Notes: generated by a model not told the origin, from the letters alone. A DNA stretch of 64,000 nt from Aminobacter anthyllidis (GCF_018555685.1 NZ_JAFLWW010000003.1:806001-870000); one strand, 5' to 3'. Counted from the stretch's first letter, positions 17,871 through 28,202 are shown. A program made the numbers and translations.

Positions 17871-17891
17871 TGCAAATGCGAATGATTTGCA
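17871..17891. promoter_or_regulatory. Candidate metalloregulator operator upstream of MCO-ZIP
   Basis: TGCAAAT-N7-ATTTGCA is a perfect 7-bp inverted repeat, 13 bp before the multicopper oxidase start. The TGCAAAT half-sites resemble sites of alphaproteobacterial Fur/Mur-type regulators. Which regulator binds is inference. Confidence 0.5.
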
Positions 17892-18266
17892 TCATGCGCC
17901 GGCAAGTTGCCGTGCACAAGCTGAATCTCAGTGGCAGCCAAGGGGCCCAAACTGGCGTGGTGGCTCAACAATCCCGCAATCAGACGCGCGACGGGCTCCA
18001 GGCGCACGGACGAGCAGGACCAGAGCCTTGAAGGCCTGCCGGGTTGAAGAATCAGACGAGCGTGGAAATCAAAGGGTACGGCACGGGCCTGATTGCGTGC
18101 CGCCACGCGATTGTTCGATAGTGAATCAGGATCACAGGCTTTCCGCGCAAGCCGCTGACCGAATTACCTATTCAGATCCGCGTCCGCTTCAGTGCGACAG
18201 TGGTGATCGATCACAAAGACGCCACACGCAGACGTGGCCGCTCGCCTGCCCTGCGGCTCAAATTGA
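17892..18266. other. Intergenic region without a recognisable gene
   Basis: About 375 bp between the multicopper oxidase promoter and the hairpin after the TctC gene. Open frames here are short or run antisense into the oxidase gene and show no protein-like features. Nothing further is recognised beyond the operator at its left edge. Confidence 0.5.
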
Positions 18267-18296
18267 GAGGGGACTGGCTTTTCAGCCAGTCCCCTC
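18267..18296 (-). terminator. Strong hairpin after TctC gene
   Basis: A perfect 13-bp stem GAGGGGACTGGCT/AGCCAGTCCCCTC with a TTTC loop, 81 bp past the tctC-like stop. It has no clear T-run, so it may protect the 3' end rather than terminate alone. Confidence 0.55.
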
Positions 18297-18376
18297 GAGG
18301 ATGGTGCGATAGCACCTGCAGGGCATGCGGGCGGCGCATCGCGGAAACGGCACACCACCCGCACAAGTCAGCCGGG

Positions 18377-19363
18377 TCAGTCGATCTGGATGTTGGCGTC
18401 CTTGACCACCGGGCCCCATTTGGCGAGCTCGGCCTTGACGTGGGTTGCGAGTTCATCCGGCGTCGAGCCGACGATCTTGGCGCTGAAGCCGTTCATCTTT
18501 TCGATGACGGAGGCGTCCTTCATCGCCTTGTTGGCCGAGGCGTTGAGGCGGTCGACGGCCTCCTTCGGCGTGCCGGCGGGCGCAAACAGCGCATTCCAGG
18601 TGTAGGTCTCGTAGCCCGGCACGCCCGACTCAGCGATGGTCGGAACATCGGGGAAGGACGGCGCCCGTTCGGCCGTCGTAACGCCAAGCGCCCGCAACGT
18701 GCCGCCCTTGATGTGCGACGACGAGGACGGCAGGTTGTCGAACATGATCGGCACCTGGTTGCCGACCACGTCGTTCAGCGCGGGTCCGGCGCCCTTGTAG
18801 GGAATGTGCTGGATGTTGACGCCGGCCATCGCCTTGAACAACTCGCCCGAGAGATGCAGCGGCGTGCCATTGCCCGACGAGGCATAAGCATATTTGTCGG
18901 GCTCGGCCTTCAGCAGGGCGATCAGTTCCTGCACGTTCTTGACCGGCAGCTGCGGATTGACGACGAGCACGTTGGGCACGATGACCAGCAGCGAGACCGG
19001 CGTGAAATCCTTCTCAGGATCATAGGGCTTGGTCTTGAGGATCAGCGGGTTGAGCGCGTGCGTGGCAACCGTGCCCATCAGTATGGTGTAGCCGTCCGGC
19101 TCGGCGCGCGCGACGCGGTCAGCGCCGATGTTGCCGCCCGCACCGGCGACATTTTCGACGACGACCTGCTGGCCAAGATCGTCCGACATCTTCTGCGCGA
19201 TGATGCGGGCGACGACGTCGGTCGAGCCGCCGGCGGCAAACGGCACCACCAGCGTCACCGTCCGGTCGGGAAATTGCTGCGCCACAGCCTGCGGCGCCAG
19301 CGCCAGCAGCGAAGCGGCCGAAAGCCCGAGAGCCAATGTCATGCGGCGGGTGAATTTCATCAT
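18377..19363 (-). CDS. Bug-family (TctC) tripartite tricarboxylate transporter binding protein
   Basis: A 328-residue periplasmic solute-binding protein. A signal peptide (residues 1-28, ending LAPQAVAQQ) precedes the Bug fold, with the typical VTLVVPFAAGGSTDVVAR start, GAGGNIGADRVARAEPDGYTIL, and the IPYKGAGPALNDVVG ligand-loop region. These proteins capture carboxylates such as citrate, terephthalate or amino acids for TctAB permeases. No tctA/tctB genes are adjacent, as is common for Bug proteins, so this is an orphan binding subunit or a sensor partner. It is divergent from the AbrB-family gene, which often neighbours Bug proteins in my recollection. Confidence 0.9.
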   Translation of the reverse strand: MMKFTRRMTLALGLSAASLLALAPQAVAQQFPDRTVTLVVPFAAGGSTDVVARIIAQKMSDDLGQQVVVENVAGAGGNIGADRVARAEPDGYTILMGTVATHALNPLILKTKPYDPEKDFTPVSLLVIVPNVLVVNPQLPVKNVQELIALLKAEPDKYAYASSGNGTPLHLSGELFKAMAGVNIQHIPYKGAGPALNDVVGNQVPIMFDNLPSSSSHIKGGTLRALGVTTAERAPSFPDVPTIAESGVPGYETYTWNALFAPAGTPKEAVDRLNASANKAMKDASVIEKMNGFSAKIVGSTPDELATHVKAELAKWGPVVKDANIQID

Positions 19364-19576
19364 CAGTACGCACCTCCCAATTTTGCGACGGCACCTCGTT
19401 GCCGGTCGCGTGGAGCGGCGAGCGTATGAACTTTACATACGCTGTCAATGCGACGTTGGGGGGAGACCGCCTTGGAGCCAGCATTTGTAGACAACAGCAT
19501 TGGTCAACAGGCTGGTACGCAGTTTGCCCGGAAGCGCGGGCTGACACATCCGCCCGAATAGGTCTAAGACGACGGC

Positions 19577-20661
19577 ATGAAGCCTGACCCGCAGCCTGCC
19601 GCCCCGCTCACCGATACCAAGCCCTGGCTGCAATGGCTCTTGCTGCTGGCCTGTTCGGTTCTGCTCGCCGGGGCGCTCGAGCTGGTGCACCTGCCCGCCG
19701 CCCTGCTGGTCGGCCCGATGTTGGTCGCCATCGCGCTCGGCAGCAACGGTGCCACGGTACGGGTGCCCAAGCCGCTTTTCGTCTCGGCGCAGGCGTTGAT
19801 CGGCTGCCTCGTCGCGAGTTCGATTTCGACTGGTATATCTTTGTCACCTTCGCCTCCGAATGGCCGCTGTTCCTGAGCGCGGCGATCGCGACCGTGGTTG
19901 CCAGCAGCTTCCTCGGCTGGTTCATCTCCCGGCTGAAGGTATTGCCCGGCACGACCGCCGTGTGGGGCTCGGCACCGGGAGCCGCGACCGCCATGGTGCT
20001 GATGGCGGACGCTTTCGGTGCCGACGCGCGGCTCGTCGCCTTCATGCAGTATCTGCGCGTCATCATGGTTTCGATCGCCGCCGCGGTCATCGCCCGGCTC
20101 TGGGTCGACACGTCGGGCGTCGAAGCGCCAGGCATCGAATGGTTTCCATCGATCGTCTGGCCGGCATTTGGCGCGATGGTCGGCGTCGCCGTCGTCGGCG
20201 GTACGCTCGGCTATATGCTGCGCATCCCCTCGCCCTACTTCGTCGGCGCGATGCTCTTCGGCGCCGCCGTCCACCTCGGTTTCGGCATCGAGCTGCAGCT
20301 GCCGGAATGGCTGCTGGCCATCGGCTACACGCTGATCGGCTGGTCGATCGGGCTCAACTTCACCCGGCCCATCCTGCGCCATGCAGCACGTGCCTTGCCC
20401 CAGGTCGTGGGCTCGATCGCGGCACTGATGGCCTTTTGCGGAGCCCTGGCTTTTGGCCTGCACGTCATCCTCGGCGTCGATCCGCTGACCGCCTACCTGG
20501 CGACCAGCCCCGGCGGCATGGATTCGATCGCCATCATCGCCGCCGCCTCCAAGGACGTCGACCTATCCTTCGTGCTGACGCTGCAAATGCTGCGTTTCCT
20601 GATCGTGCTGCTGTTTGGCCCGGCGCTGGCGAGGCTGGTGGCGCGCACGATCAAGGATTGA
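19577..20661 (+). pseudogene. AbrB-family membrane protein, frameshifted
   Basis: The N-terminal part (19577-19834) and C-terminal part (19837-20661) of one ~361-residue protein lie in different frames. The first frame gives hydrophobic AbrB sequence up to LIGCLVASSISTG and then degenerates; the other frame resumes exactly there with IFVTFASEWPLFLSAA and continues through the second repeat (GSAPGAATAMVLMADAFGAD, ATSPGGMDSIAIIAAAS) to its stop. Removing the two bases AT at 19835-19836, within GGTATATC, restores one continuous frame. The family (formerly annotated as ammonia monooxygenase) consists of polytopic membrane proteins of uncertain transport or regulatory function. Both halves keep normal codon character, so the lesion is recent, a sequencing error, or programmed. 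Confidence 0.85.
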
Positions 20662-20753
20662 GGCGTCCGGCATCCAACAAAAATCCTTACCCCTGTAGGA
20701 TCGCGCATCCTGCTTTCGTCCTTTGATCGTCAGAAAACGAAAGGAGAGCGGAA

Positions 20754-21056
20754 ATGGCGCCTCACACGTCCACGAAGATCGAACTCGAAAACGTCAACCA
20801 CCCGGGCCAGGCCAAGCCTGCCGATGCCGCCATGTACCAGGCGATGAAGCATGCGATCCTGACGGTCCTGCCCGCGAAATCGCCGGGACTGACCGTCGCC
20901 CAGATGCAGGACGGCGTACGCGGCCATCTGCCCGAACATCTCTATCCCGGCGGTGCCAAGGCCGGATGGTGGACCAAAGCCGTGCAGCTCGACCTCGAGG
21001 CCAAGGGCATCATCGCGCGCGAGAAGGTCAGCCCGCTGCGGCTGCACAAGGCGTAA
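20754..21056 (+). CDS. Small conserved hypothetical protein (possibly DUF6958 family)
   Basis: A 100-residue soluble protein with AAAGGAGAG 6-14 nt before the ATG. The sequence has a helical N-terminal half (AMYQAMKHAILTVLP), a central GLTVAQMQDGVRGHLPEHLYPGG, and GWWTKAVQLDLEAKGIIAREK...PLRL, a pattern like a small winged-helix domain with a beta-hairpin wing. I believe it matches a proteobacterial family of unknown function but the family name is uncertain. The gene stands alone and ends in a strong terminator hairpin, so it is its own transcription unit. Confidence 0.75.
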   Translation: MAPHTSTKIELENVNHPGQAKPADAAMYQAMKHAILTVLPAKSPGLTVAQMQDGVRGHLPEHLYPGGAKAGWWTKAVQLDLEAKGIIAREKVSPLRLHKA

Positions 21057-21093
21057 ACCGGGCGCTGCTGCGACAGAAAGCCCGAACTCAGGT

Positions 21094-21120
21094 GCAGCGC
21101 ACCCACCTCGGGTGCGCTGC
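21094..21120 (+). terminator. Terminator after small conserved gene
   Basis: A perfect 11-bp stem GCAGCGCACCC/GGGTGCGCTGC with a 5-nt loop, 37 bp after the stop and followed by TCTTG. It separates this unit from the leu leader. Confidence 0.75.
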
Positions 21121-21157
21121 TCTTGCGCGGCCAATGCGCCTCCTGTAAGAGAGCCCC

Positions 21158-21277
21158 ATGTCGTCGCGCAAGATCAACGAAATCTCCCGTCCGGCCGCTT
21201 TTGCGGGCGAGACGCTGCGCGCCCTTTCCTCGGCTCTCCTTCTTCTCGGCCTTATCGGCGATCGCCGGGCTCGTTAA
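21158..21277 (+). CDS. leuL: Leucine-rich leader peptide upstream of leuA
   Basis: A 39-residue frame with AAGAGAG 5-11 nt before its ATG. Its second half reads LRALSSALLLLGLIG: seven Leu codons within 13 residues, including four in a row (21236-21247). It ends 135 bp before leuA and directly abuts a GC-rich hairpin with a T-rich tail. This is the arrangement expected for transcription attenuation by charged tRNA-Leu. The sense peptide has no other recognisable feature. Confidence 0.75.
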   Translation: MSSRKINEISRPAAFAGETLRALSSALLLLGLIGDRRAR

Positions 21278-21278
21278 G

Positions 21279-21328
21279 GGAGCGTCCGGCGGTCGAATTG
21301 CCGCCGAGGCATATGCTCCTTTGCTCTT
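21279..21328 (+). terminator. Candidate leu attenuator terminator
   Basis: Nested pairing: GGAGC (21279-21283) with GCTCC (21315-21319) and CGGCGG (21287-21292) with CCGCCG (21301-21306), followed by TTTGCTCTT. The outer and inner stems are separated by an asymmetric internal loop, so folding should be checked. Confidence 0.55.
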
Positions 21329-21379
21329 CACAACAGATCCGAAATTCTGATTTAAGACCGCTGAAGCATGCGCGCTTAG

Positions 21380-23119
<1,740 letters not shown>

Positions 23120-23138
23120 GGTTAACTCCAGTCTGCAG

Positions 23139-23169
23139 ATGCCTCGCCCGTGGATAACGGGTGGGGCAT
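23139..23169 (+). terminator. Terminator of leuA
   Basis: A stem of about 12 bp with wobble pairs (ATGCCTCGCCCG with CGGGTGGGGCAT), 7-nt loop, then TTGTG; 20 bp after the leuA stop. Confidence 0.65.
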
Positions 23170-23255
23170 TTGTGCATCGTTGCTGAGCGCGCTTGTACAC
23201 TGACGCCAGCCGACTATGATCAGGCCGTTCGCACCGGTTGGAAAAGGGTCGACAC

Positions 23256-25025
23256 TTGGTTGCCTCCACGCCTGCTGCCCCCGCAGTGCGCGAAGCGCTT
23301 GAGCGGCTTGTTGCCAGCGAGACCTTTGGCCGGTCCGACCGGGCACGCAAGCTGCTGCGCTATATTGTCGAACGCGAACTCGCCGGTGAGGCCGAGCGGC
23401 TGAAGGGTTTTGCCATCGCCGTCGACGTTTTCGGCAAGGACGCCGAGTTCGATTCGGCGACCGATGCCGTTGTCCGCGTCCAGGCCGGACGCCTGCGCGA
23501 ACTTCTGGCGCACTATTATGCCGCCGAAGGCAGCAACGACCCCATCCGCATCGGCATCCCGCGCGGCAGCTACGTGCCGACCTACGAGGTGATGGGCGAG
23601 CTTCCGCCGGCAGCCCCTCGCCCCGCGGATGCTCAGCAAAACGGTTCAGTGGCGGTAATGGCGCGGGCCGAAACCAGCCTTTCCGAAAACGAGCCGCATC
23701 ATGCTGAGGAGGTTCAAGCCGATCCGGCTTACTCCGGCACCAGCGTCAAACGACAGCTTCGATACTTCTGGGCGGCGATGGCGCTGGTCATCGTCATGCT
23801 CGGCATCCTGGTCTTCCGCAACATCGGCGGCCCGATCGGCTTCGAAGTTGCCGGCCTCGGCAGCTCTCGCGGTTCCGCAGCGAGCATCAACGACACCGTC
23901 GACCAGTTGCCCGCGGTGCACATTCATTCGAGCTCCGAGGGCGGACAGACGGCACGCGTGGCGACGGTGTTGCGGACGGCGCTTTCGGGTTTCGACACCA
24001 TCGATCTCATTGCCCGCGACCGGACGGATGCCGTCAGGCGCGCCGATGCCACCGACTTCGACTTCACCGTCAATGCCGGCCCGAGTGCTGGCTCGGTGCT
24101 GGTCGAGCTTCAGCACATGACCAGCGGCCGGATTCTTCTATCTCGCGTTCTGTCGCCACATGAGATCAGCCCCGATGTCATCGATGATCGCATCGCCGAC
24201 ATCGTCTCTTCGGCCATCCCGGCCTCGGGCATGATCTACAGCTTCATCGAGCAGAACGGACTGCAACGCGGACTGACCGCCTGCCTGCTGCTCAGCGGCG
24301 ACTATTACATGGATCAGAACGCCACCAAGCACCTCGCCGCCTATCAATGCATGGAGGGTCTCTCCAAGCGCAGCGCCAAGTCGCCCGTGGTCTACGCCGA
24401 ACTGGCCTCGCTGCAGCTGGAAGCTGTCACTGACAACTATCCCTACCCGGCCAACGCAACGACCGAAGGTGCTTATGCGTTGGCGCATAGCGCCGTGCAG
24501 ATGGGTTCGACCAGCCCGTACGCCCATCGCGCATTCGGCTATCTGCAGTCGCGTGCCGGCGATCGCACCGAGGCCATAAGGTGGATACGCAAGGCCTACG
24601 AGCTCAACACCTACGACCTGACCATGGCGGCATCCTACGGCTACGCGCTCATTCTCGGCGGCAGCTACAGCGATGGCGTGCCGATCATGAAGCGTGCCGT
24701 CGAGAGCGCCAGCGCGCACCCTGGCTGGTGGGACTACGGCTTGTTCCTGGGCGAATTCATGCTCGGCAACCGCTATGCCGCGGCCCGTGCCGCCAGTGCG
24801 CTTGCGACCAACAAGAAGCCGCACTATGTGGCCGCGCGCCTGATCGCCGCAAACTTCGTCGGCGATACCAAGCTGGCCTCTGAGCTGTCCAAGGAGATTG
24901 CGACACGCTATCCGGCTTTCGCCAACGACCCGGCAGCCACTTTTGCCAAGGGAAAATACCCGGCGGAATTGACGAAGTCGCTGACCAAGGCGCTGCGCGC
25001 CGCTGGACTCGGGCATCAGACCTGA
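23256..25025 (+). CDS. Membrane protein with N-terminal winged-helix-like domain and C-terminal TPR-like repeats
   Basis: A ~589-residue protein with three parts. Residues ~15-105 form a compact domain (SETFGRSDRARKLLRYIVE, LKGFAIAVDVFGKD, VRVQAGRLRELLAHYY) seen at the front of some rhizobial adenylate-cyclase-like or TPR proteins, which looks like a DNA-binding fold. A single membrane helix follows at about residues 168-190, then a periplasmic region with helical repeats (YAHRAFGYLQSRAGDRTEAIRWIRKAYELN). The layout resembles CadC/ToxR-type one-component regulators but DNA binding is not proven. TTG at 23256 with AAGGG upstream is the favoured start; TTG at 23238 is possible. It is a single-gene unit with no clear partner. 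Confidence 0.7.
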   Translation: MVASTPAAPAVREALERLVASETFGRSDRARKLLRYIVERELAGEAERLKGFAIAVDVFGKDAEFDSATDAVVRVQAGRLRELLAHYYAAEGSNDPIRIGIPRGSYVPTYEVMGELPPAAPRPADAQQNGSVAVMARAETSLSENEPHHAEEVQADPAYSGTSVKRQLRYFWAAMALVIVMLGILVFRNIGGPIGFEVAGLGSSRGSAASINDTVDQLPAVHIHSSSEGGQTARVATVLRTALSGFDTIDLIARDRTDAVRRADATDFDFTVNAGPSAGSVLVELQHMTSGRILLSRVLSPHEISPDVIDDRIADIVSSAIPASGMIYSFIEQNGLQRGLTACLLLSGDYYMDQNATKHLAAYQCMEGLSKRSAKSPVVYAELASLQLEAVTDNYPYPANATTEGAYALAHSAVQMGSTSPYAHRAFGYLQSRAGDRTEAIRWIRKAYELNTYDLTMAASYGYALILGGSYSDGVPIMKRAVESASAHPGWWDYGLFLGEFMLGNRYAAARAASALATNKKPHYVAARLIAANFVGDTKLASELSKEIATRYPAFANDPAATFAKGKYPAELTKSLTKALRAAGLGHQT

Positions 25026-25156
25026 ATCTCACTGGCTTTTCAGGCGTGTTTTTTGCATAACTAAATTTGCGCCCTTGGGGCTCATACGTTGTTTTACATT
25101 TTACGACTTTGAATTTACAACTTTTCGTGAATTTCTGTCCGGCCATTTGAGCAAAA

Positions 25157-25957
25157 ATGAATTACCCTATCCATGCCGCCCTGCGGGGAAGCGGCAAGAA
25201 TGTAGTGGTCCTGCTGCACGGCTTCGGGGGATTTGGCGGTGTCTGGGAAGACGTCGTCGATCATCTGGATGGGGCATTCACCACGATCGCCTATGATCTG
25301 CCGGGGCATGGTCTTTCGCTCGACTACCCAAAGGCCGGCTCGGCCAAGGTGGCGGCAACAGCCGTGCTGGCCGATCTTGCAGCGCGCGGCATTGGTCGCG
25401 CCCATTTCGTCGGCCATTCGATGGGTGGGGCGGTAGCCACACTGGCCGCGCTGTTCGATCCCGAACGTGTCGCCTCGCTGACGCTGCTGGCGCCGGGCGG
25501 TTACGGCCCCGAGATCAATGGCCCGCTGCTCAGGCGCTATGCGGCTGCCGACTGTGCCGAGGAAATCCGCGCCTGCCTTGGCGAAATGTCGAGCCCCGAC
25601 AGCACTGTGCCCGAGGCAGTGGTTCACGACCTCGCCGAGATGCGCAGCCGCCCCGGCCAGACGGAAAAGCTGATCGCCTTTGCCGCGGCGATGACCGCCG
25701 ACGACAAGCAAGGCGTCATCCCGCGCGAAAGCCTGGCGACGCTGACCATGCCGGTAATGGTGGTGTGGGGCACGGACGATGCCGTGCTGCCGTACAGCCA
25801 TTCCGACGCCCTGCCGTCGGGCTTCCTCGTCCACCACGTGCTGGAGATCGGCCACATGCTGCCGGAAGAGACGCCGGCGCTCGTGGCCGACATCGTCAGC
25901 CGCATGACTCGCCGGCGCAAGCGCAACCGACCGGCACTTGCCGCCTGCGACGCCTGA
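25157..25957 (+). CDS. Alpha/beta hydrolase
   Basis: A 266-residue hydrolase of the alpha/beta fold. Seen: the oxyanion HGFGGFGG (residues 21-28), YDLPGHGLS, the nucleophile elbow GHSMGG (86-91, Ser88), the late acidic residue in VVWGTDDAVLP and the catalytic His in EIGHMLPEE. All members of the triad are present, so it should be active on an ester, lactone or similar bond. A cap domain lies between about residues 120 and 200. The C-terminal tail is basic (RRRKRNR). The substrate cannot be told; it lies alone between a TPR protein and a membrane protein of unknown function. Confidence 0.88.
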   Translation: MNYPIHAALRGSGKNVVVLLHGFGGFGGVWEDVVDHLDGAFTTIAYDLPGHGLSLDYPKAGSAKVAATAVLADLAARGIGRAHFVGHSMGGAVATLAALFDPERVASLTLLAPGGYGPEINGPLLRRYAAADCAEEIRACLGEMSSPDSTVPEAVVHDLAEMRSRPGQTEKLIAFAAAMTADDKQGVIPRESLATLTMPVMVVWGTDDAVLPYSHSDALPSGFLVHHVLEIGHMLPEETPALVADIVSRMTRRRKRNRPALAACDA

Positions 25958-26112
25958 TGAATCAAGTGATACGCAACGGCTTGTAAGCGCCTGCGGGACA
26001 AACCGTTTTCAGCGCTTCGCCAGCCAGCGAAAATGAGTTCACGCACGTTACAATTCCGCCGTGATCGTGGCTATGTTAACGATTGCTTAAGCATGGTCCG
26101 GGGCAACAGGTG

Positions 26113-26715
26113 ATGAGCGACGACAGGGTGACAGCACTGAAACCGGCGCACCCGCTGGCGGACGCCATCCGCGACGTCAAGAACGCCAATGCCGACCGCA
26201 CCGACGTGGTCGTCGACTTGCGCGATGCGCACCGCATGAGGCTCGAGCTGCTTGCCGCCGAACTCGAGCCTGTTTTCGCCGACGTGCCCAAGGACATCGA
26301 CAATTTCGACTTCGCGATCTCTTCGGGCCTGCAGCCGCGGCTGTGGATCGACGCGGTGAGCCATGTCGGCCTTGGCCGCGACCGCCGCACCTACCGCTTC
26401 GTCCGCGACACCCGCATCGGCCGCGTCGTGCTGGCCGAATCCACCGACGCCAGGCGCATCGCCGACCAGGTGACGCGCTATATCGCCGAGCGCATCGTCG
26501 AACGCCAGCAGATGATGGAAGGCGGCGTGGAACCCGCGCTGGCGGGCTTTGCCAGGGAACCTGTAGCGGACGCCGAGCCGCCGCTGCGGCATAGACCTGT
26601 CCTGCCGGGCATCATGGCCGGTTTTGGCCTGCTGGTCGCCGGTGCGGCCATCGGCATCGGCGTCATGGCGGTGCTTTACTGGCTGCGTCTCGCAGCCACC
26701 GGCGTCATTCCCTGA
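26113..26715 (+). CDS. Conserved hypothetical protein with C-terminal membrane anchor
   Basis: A 200-residue protein: a soluble domain (residues ~1-150) without a motif I recognise, then one hydrophobic segment (GIMAGFGLLVAGAAIGIGVMAVLYWL) and a short tail. It is probably a cytoplasmic domain anchored to the inner membrane. ATG 26113 is preferred (AGGTG immediately before), with 26083 as an alternative. Its end overlaps the convergent metallophosphoesterase gene by 11 bp. Helical stretches such as DARRIADQVTRYIAERIVERQQMME suggest a short coiled coil. Function unknown. Confidence 0.7.
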   Translation: MSDDRVTALKPAHPLADAIRDVKNANADRTDVVVDLRDAHRMRLELLAAELEPVFADVPKDIDNFDFAISSGLQPRLWIDAVSHVGLGRDRRTYRFVRDTRIGRVVLAESTDARRIADQVTRYIAERIVERQQMMEGGVEPALAGFAREPVADAEPPLRHRPVLPGIMAGFGLLVAGAAIGIGVMAVLYWLRLAATGVIP

Positions 26716-27640
26716 CCAGTGCCGCCGAGCGTGGCGCCGCTGCGCTCAGATCGAACGTACCGATCTCCGCTGAGGGCATCGCCAGTCCCGACAGGCCGCG
26801 ACGGGTGAGCTTGACGTTCCAGCTTCCCGGCTCGCCGGAGATGTCGAGCAGATTGAACTGCGCCGCCGGCTTGTGGCCTCCCGGCGCCTGGCCGGCGGCG
26901 GCAACGCCCACCACCGGCACCACGCCGCTGCGCCCGTCGATCCAGTGCAGCGTCGGCAGATGCGAATGGCCATGCAGCACCAGTTCGGCGCCATGCCGCC
27001 TGACCAGCTTCTGGAACTTGCCGATGCCGAACAGGCGCTTGTGCTGACCGACAGCACCGCGCACCGGCGGATGATGGATCATGATGACGCGGAAGAGGCC
27101 GCTCTTGCCCGTTTCCTCAAGAATCCTGGCCAGCCGTTCGGCCTGGCCTTCGCGGAAAAATCCGCTGGCCATGAAGGGAGCCGTCGCGCGCGCCGTCGAC
27201 ACGCCGATCAGCGCAACGTTGCCGCGCACGCGCAGATAGGGAAAGCTCGTCGAACTGATCGCGCCATGCGCATCGTCGCCCTGCATCCACGGCGCCCATA
27301 CGTGGCAGGCCTTGTCGAAGGCACCGGGCACGTAGGCATCGTGATTGCCCGGCACGACCGAGACATCGCCTGGTGCCCCGAGCGTTTCGAGCCACAGCCG
27401 CGCCAGCGCGATCTCGCCGTCTAGCGCCAGGTTGACGAGGTCGCCGGTGACCGCAAGATGATCGGGCGCCTGCGCCTTGAGATCAGCCACGATCGCATCG
27501 ACGATGCCGTCATGGTGGTGGCGGCGACGGTTGCGCTGCCAGTTGACGTAGCCAACCATGCGCTTGGAGGCGAGGTCGCGATAGGTTACATCCGGAAGCG
27601 GACCAAGATGGACGTCGGAAATATGCGCAAGCCTGAACAT
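26705..27640 (-). CDS. Metallophosphoesterase (calcineurin-like)
   Basis: A 311-residue phosphoesterase with the full dimetal motif set: HISDVHLG (residues 6-13), TGDLVN, PGNHD, IMIHHP and HGHSH. Such enzymes use two Mn/Fe/Zn ions to cleave phosphomono- or diesters, for example cyclic nucleotides, UDP-sugars or phosphoproteins. A segment RNRRRHHHD lies after the first motif. The closest characterised types would be Icc/CpdA-like, but the substrate is open. Its start lies 53 bp from the divergent Nudix gene, giving a shared promoter region. Confidence 0.9.
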   Translation of the reverse strand: MFRLAHISDVHLGPLPDVTYRDLASKRMVGYVNWQRNRRRHHHDGIVDAIVADLKAQAPDHLAVTGDLVNLALDGEIALARLWLETLGAPGDVSVVPGNHDAYVPGAFDKACHVWAPWMQGDDAHGAISSTSFPYLRVRGNVALIGVSTARATAPFMASGFFREGQAERLARILEETGKSGLFRVIMIHHPPVRGAVGQHKRLFGIGKFQKLVRRHGAELVLHGHSHLPTLHWIDGRSGVVPVVGVAAAGQAPGGHKPAAQFNLLDISGEPGSWNVKLTRRGLSGLAMPSAEIGTFDLSAAAPRSAALVRE

Positions 27641-27693
27641 TGTTTCCTTTTAGGTCACGTATCAGCCGCTTTCCACCCATCGCGGCATGCCCG

Positions 27694-28188
27694 ATGAGCA
27701 ATGCCCCCAATCCGCTTCGCCAAAAACCCTGGGCGCGGCTGCGCGGAAGCCTGTTCCACCTTTATTTCCTGCTGCGGCGGCCGATGACGCTCGGCGTGCG
27801 CGGCCTCGTCCATGACGCCAAGACAAACTCCATCTTCCTGATCCGCCACACCTACGTGCCCGGCTGGCAGTTGCCTGGCGGGGGCGTCGAGACCGGCGAG
27901 ACGTTTGTCGAGTCGCTGGCACGCGAACTGGAGGAGGAAGGCAACATCACAGTTCTGGCCGCACCAGTGCTGAAATCCATCCACCTCAACAAGCAGGCGA
28001 CGAAGCGCGATCATGTCGGCTTCTATCTGATCGAAGCATTCAGGCAGGACCAGCCGAAATTGCCTGACCATGAAATCGCCGAGGCAGGGTTCTTCCCGCT
28101 CAACGCGCTGCCGGAGAACACGACGCCAGCGACGCGGCGGCGGATCGCCGAAGTGTTCGAGGGCAAGGAAGCTTCACCGTATTGGTGA
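27694..28188 (+). CDS. Nudix hydrolase
   Basis: A 164-residue pyrophosphohydrolase. The Nudix box is complete: GGGVETGETFVESLARELEEEG, with the REXXEE metal-binding core, after LPGG. The N-terminal ~40 residues are basic and aromatic (KPWARLRGSLFHLYFLLRRP). Family members hydrolyse nucleoside diphosphates linked to another group; the sequence does not tell which. The start 27694 is preferred over in-frame codons at 27640 because the family-like sequence starts there, though the RBS is weak. Divergent from the metallophosphoesterase. Confidence 0.88.
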   Translation: MSNAPNPLRQKPWARLRGSLFHLYFLLRRPMTLGVRGLVHDAKTNSIFLIRHTYVPGWQLPGGGVETGETFVESLARELEEEGNITVLAAPVLKSIHLNKQATKRDHVGFYLIEAFRQDQPKLPDHEIAEAGFFPLNALPENTTPATRRRIAEVFEGKEASPYW

Positions 28189-28202
28189 GAGGCACAAGTT
28201 TC

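Noticed and set aside
17567-18106. Minus-strand frame of ~180 codons spanning the MCO upstream region
   Set aside because: It is out of frame with the oxidase and has no protein-like features.
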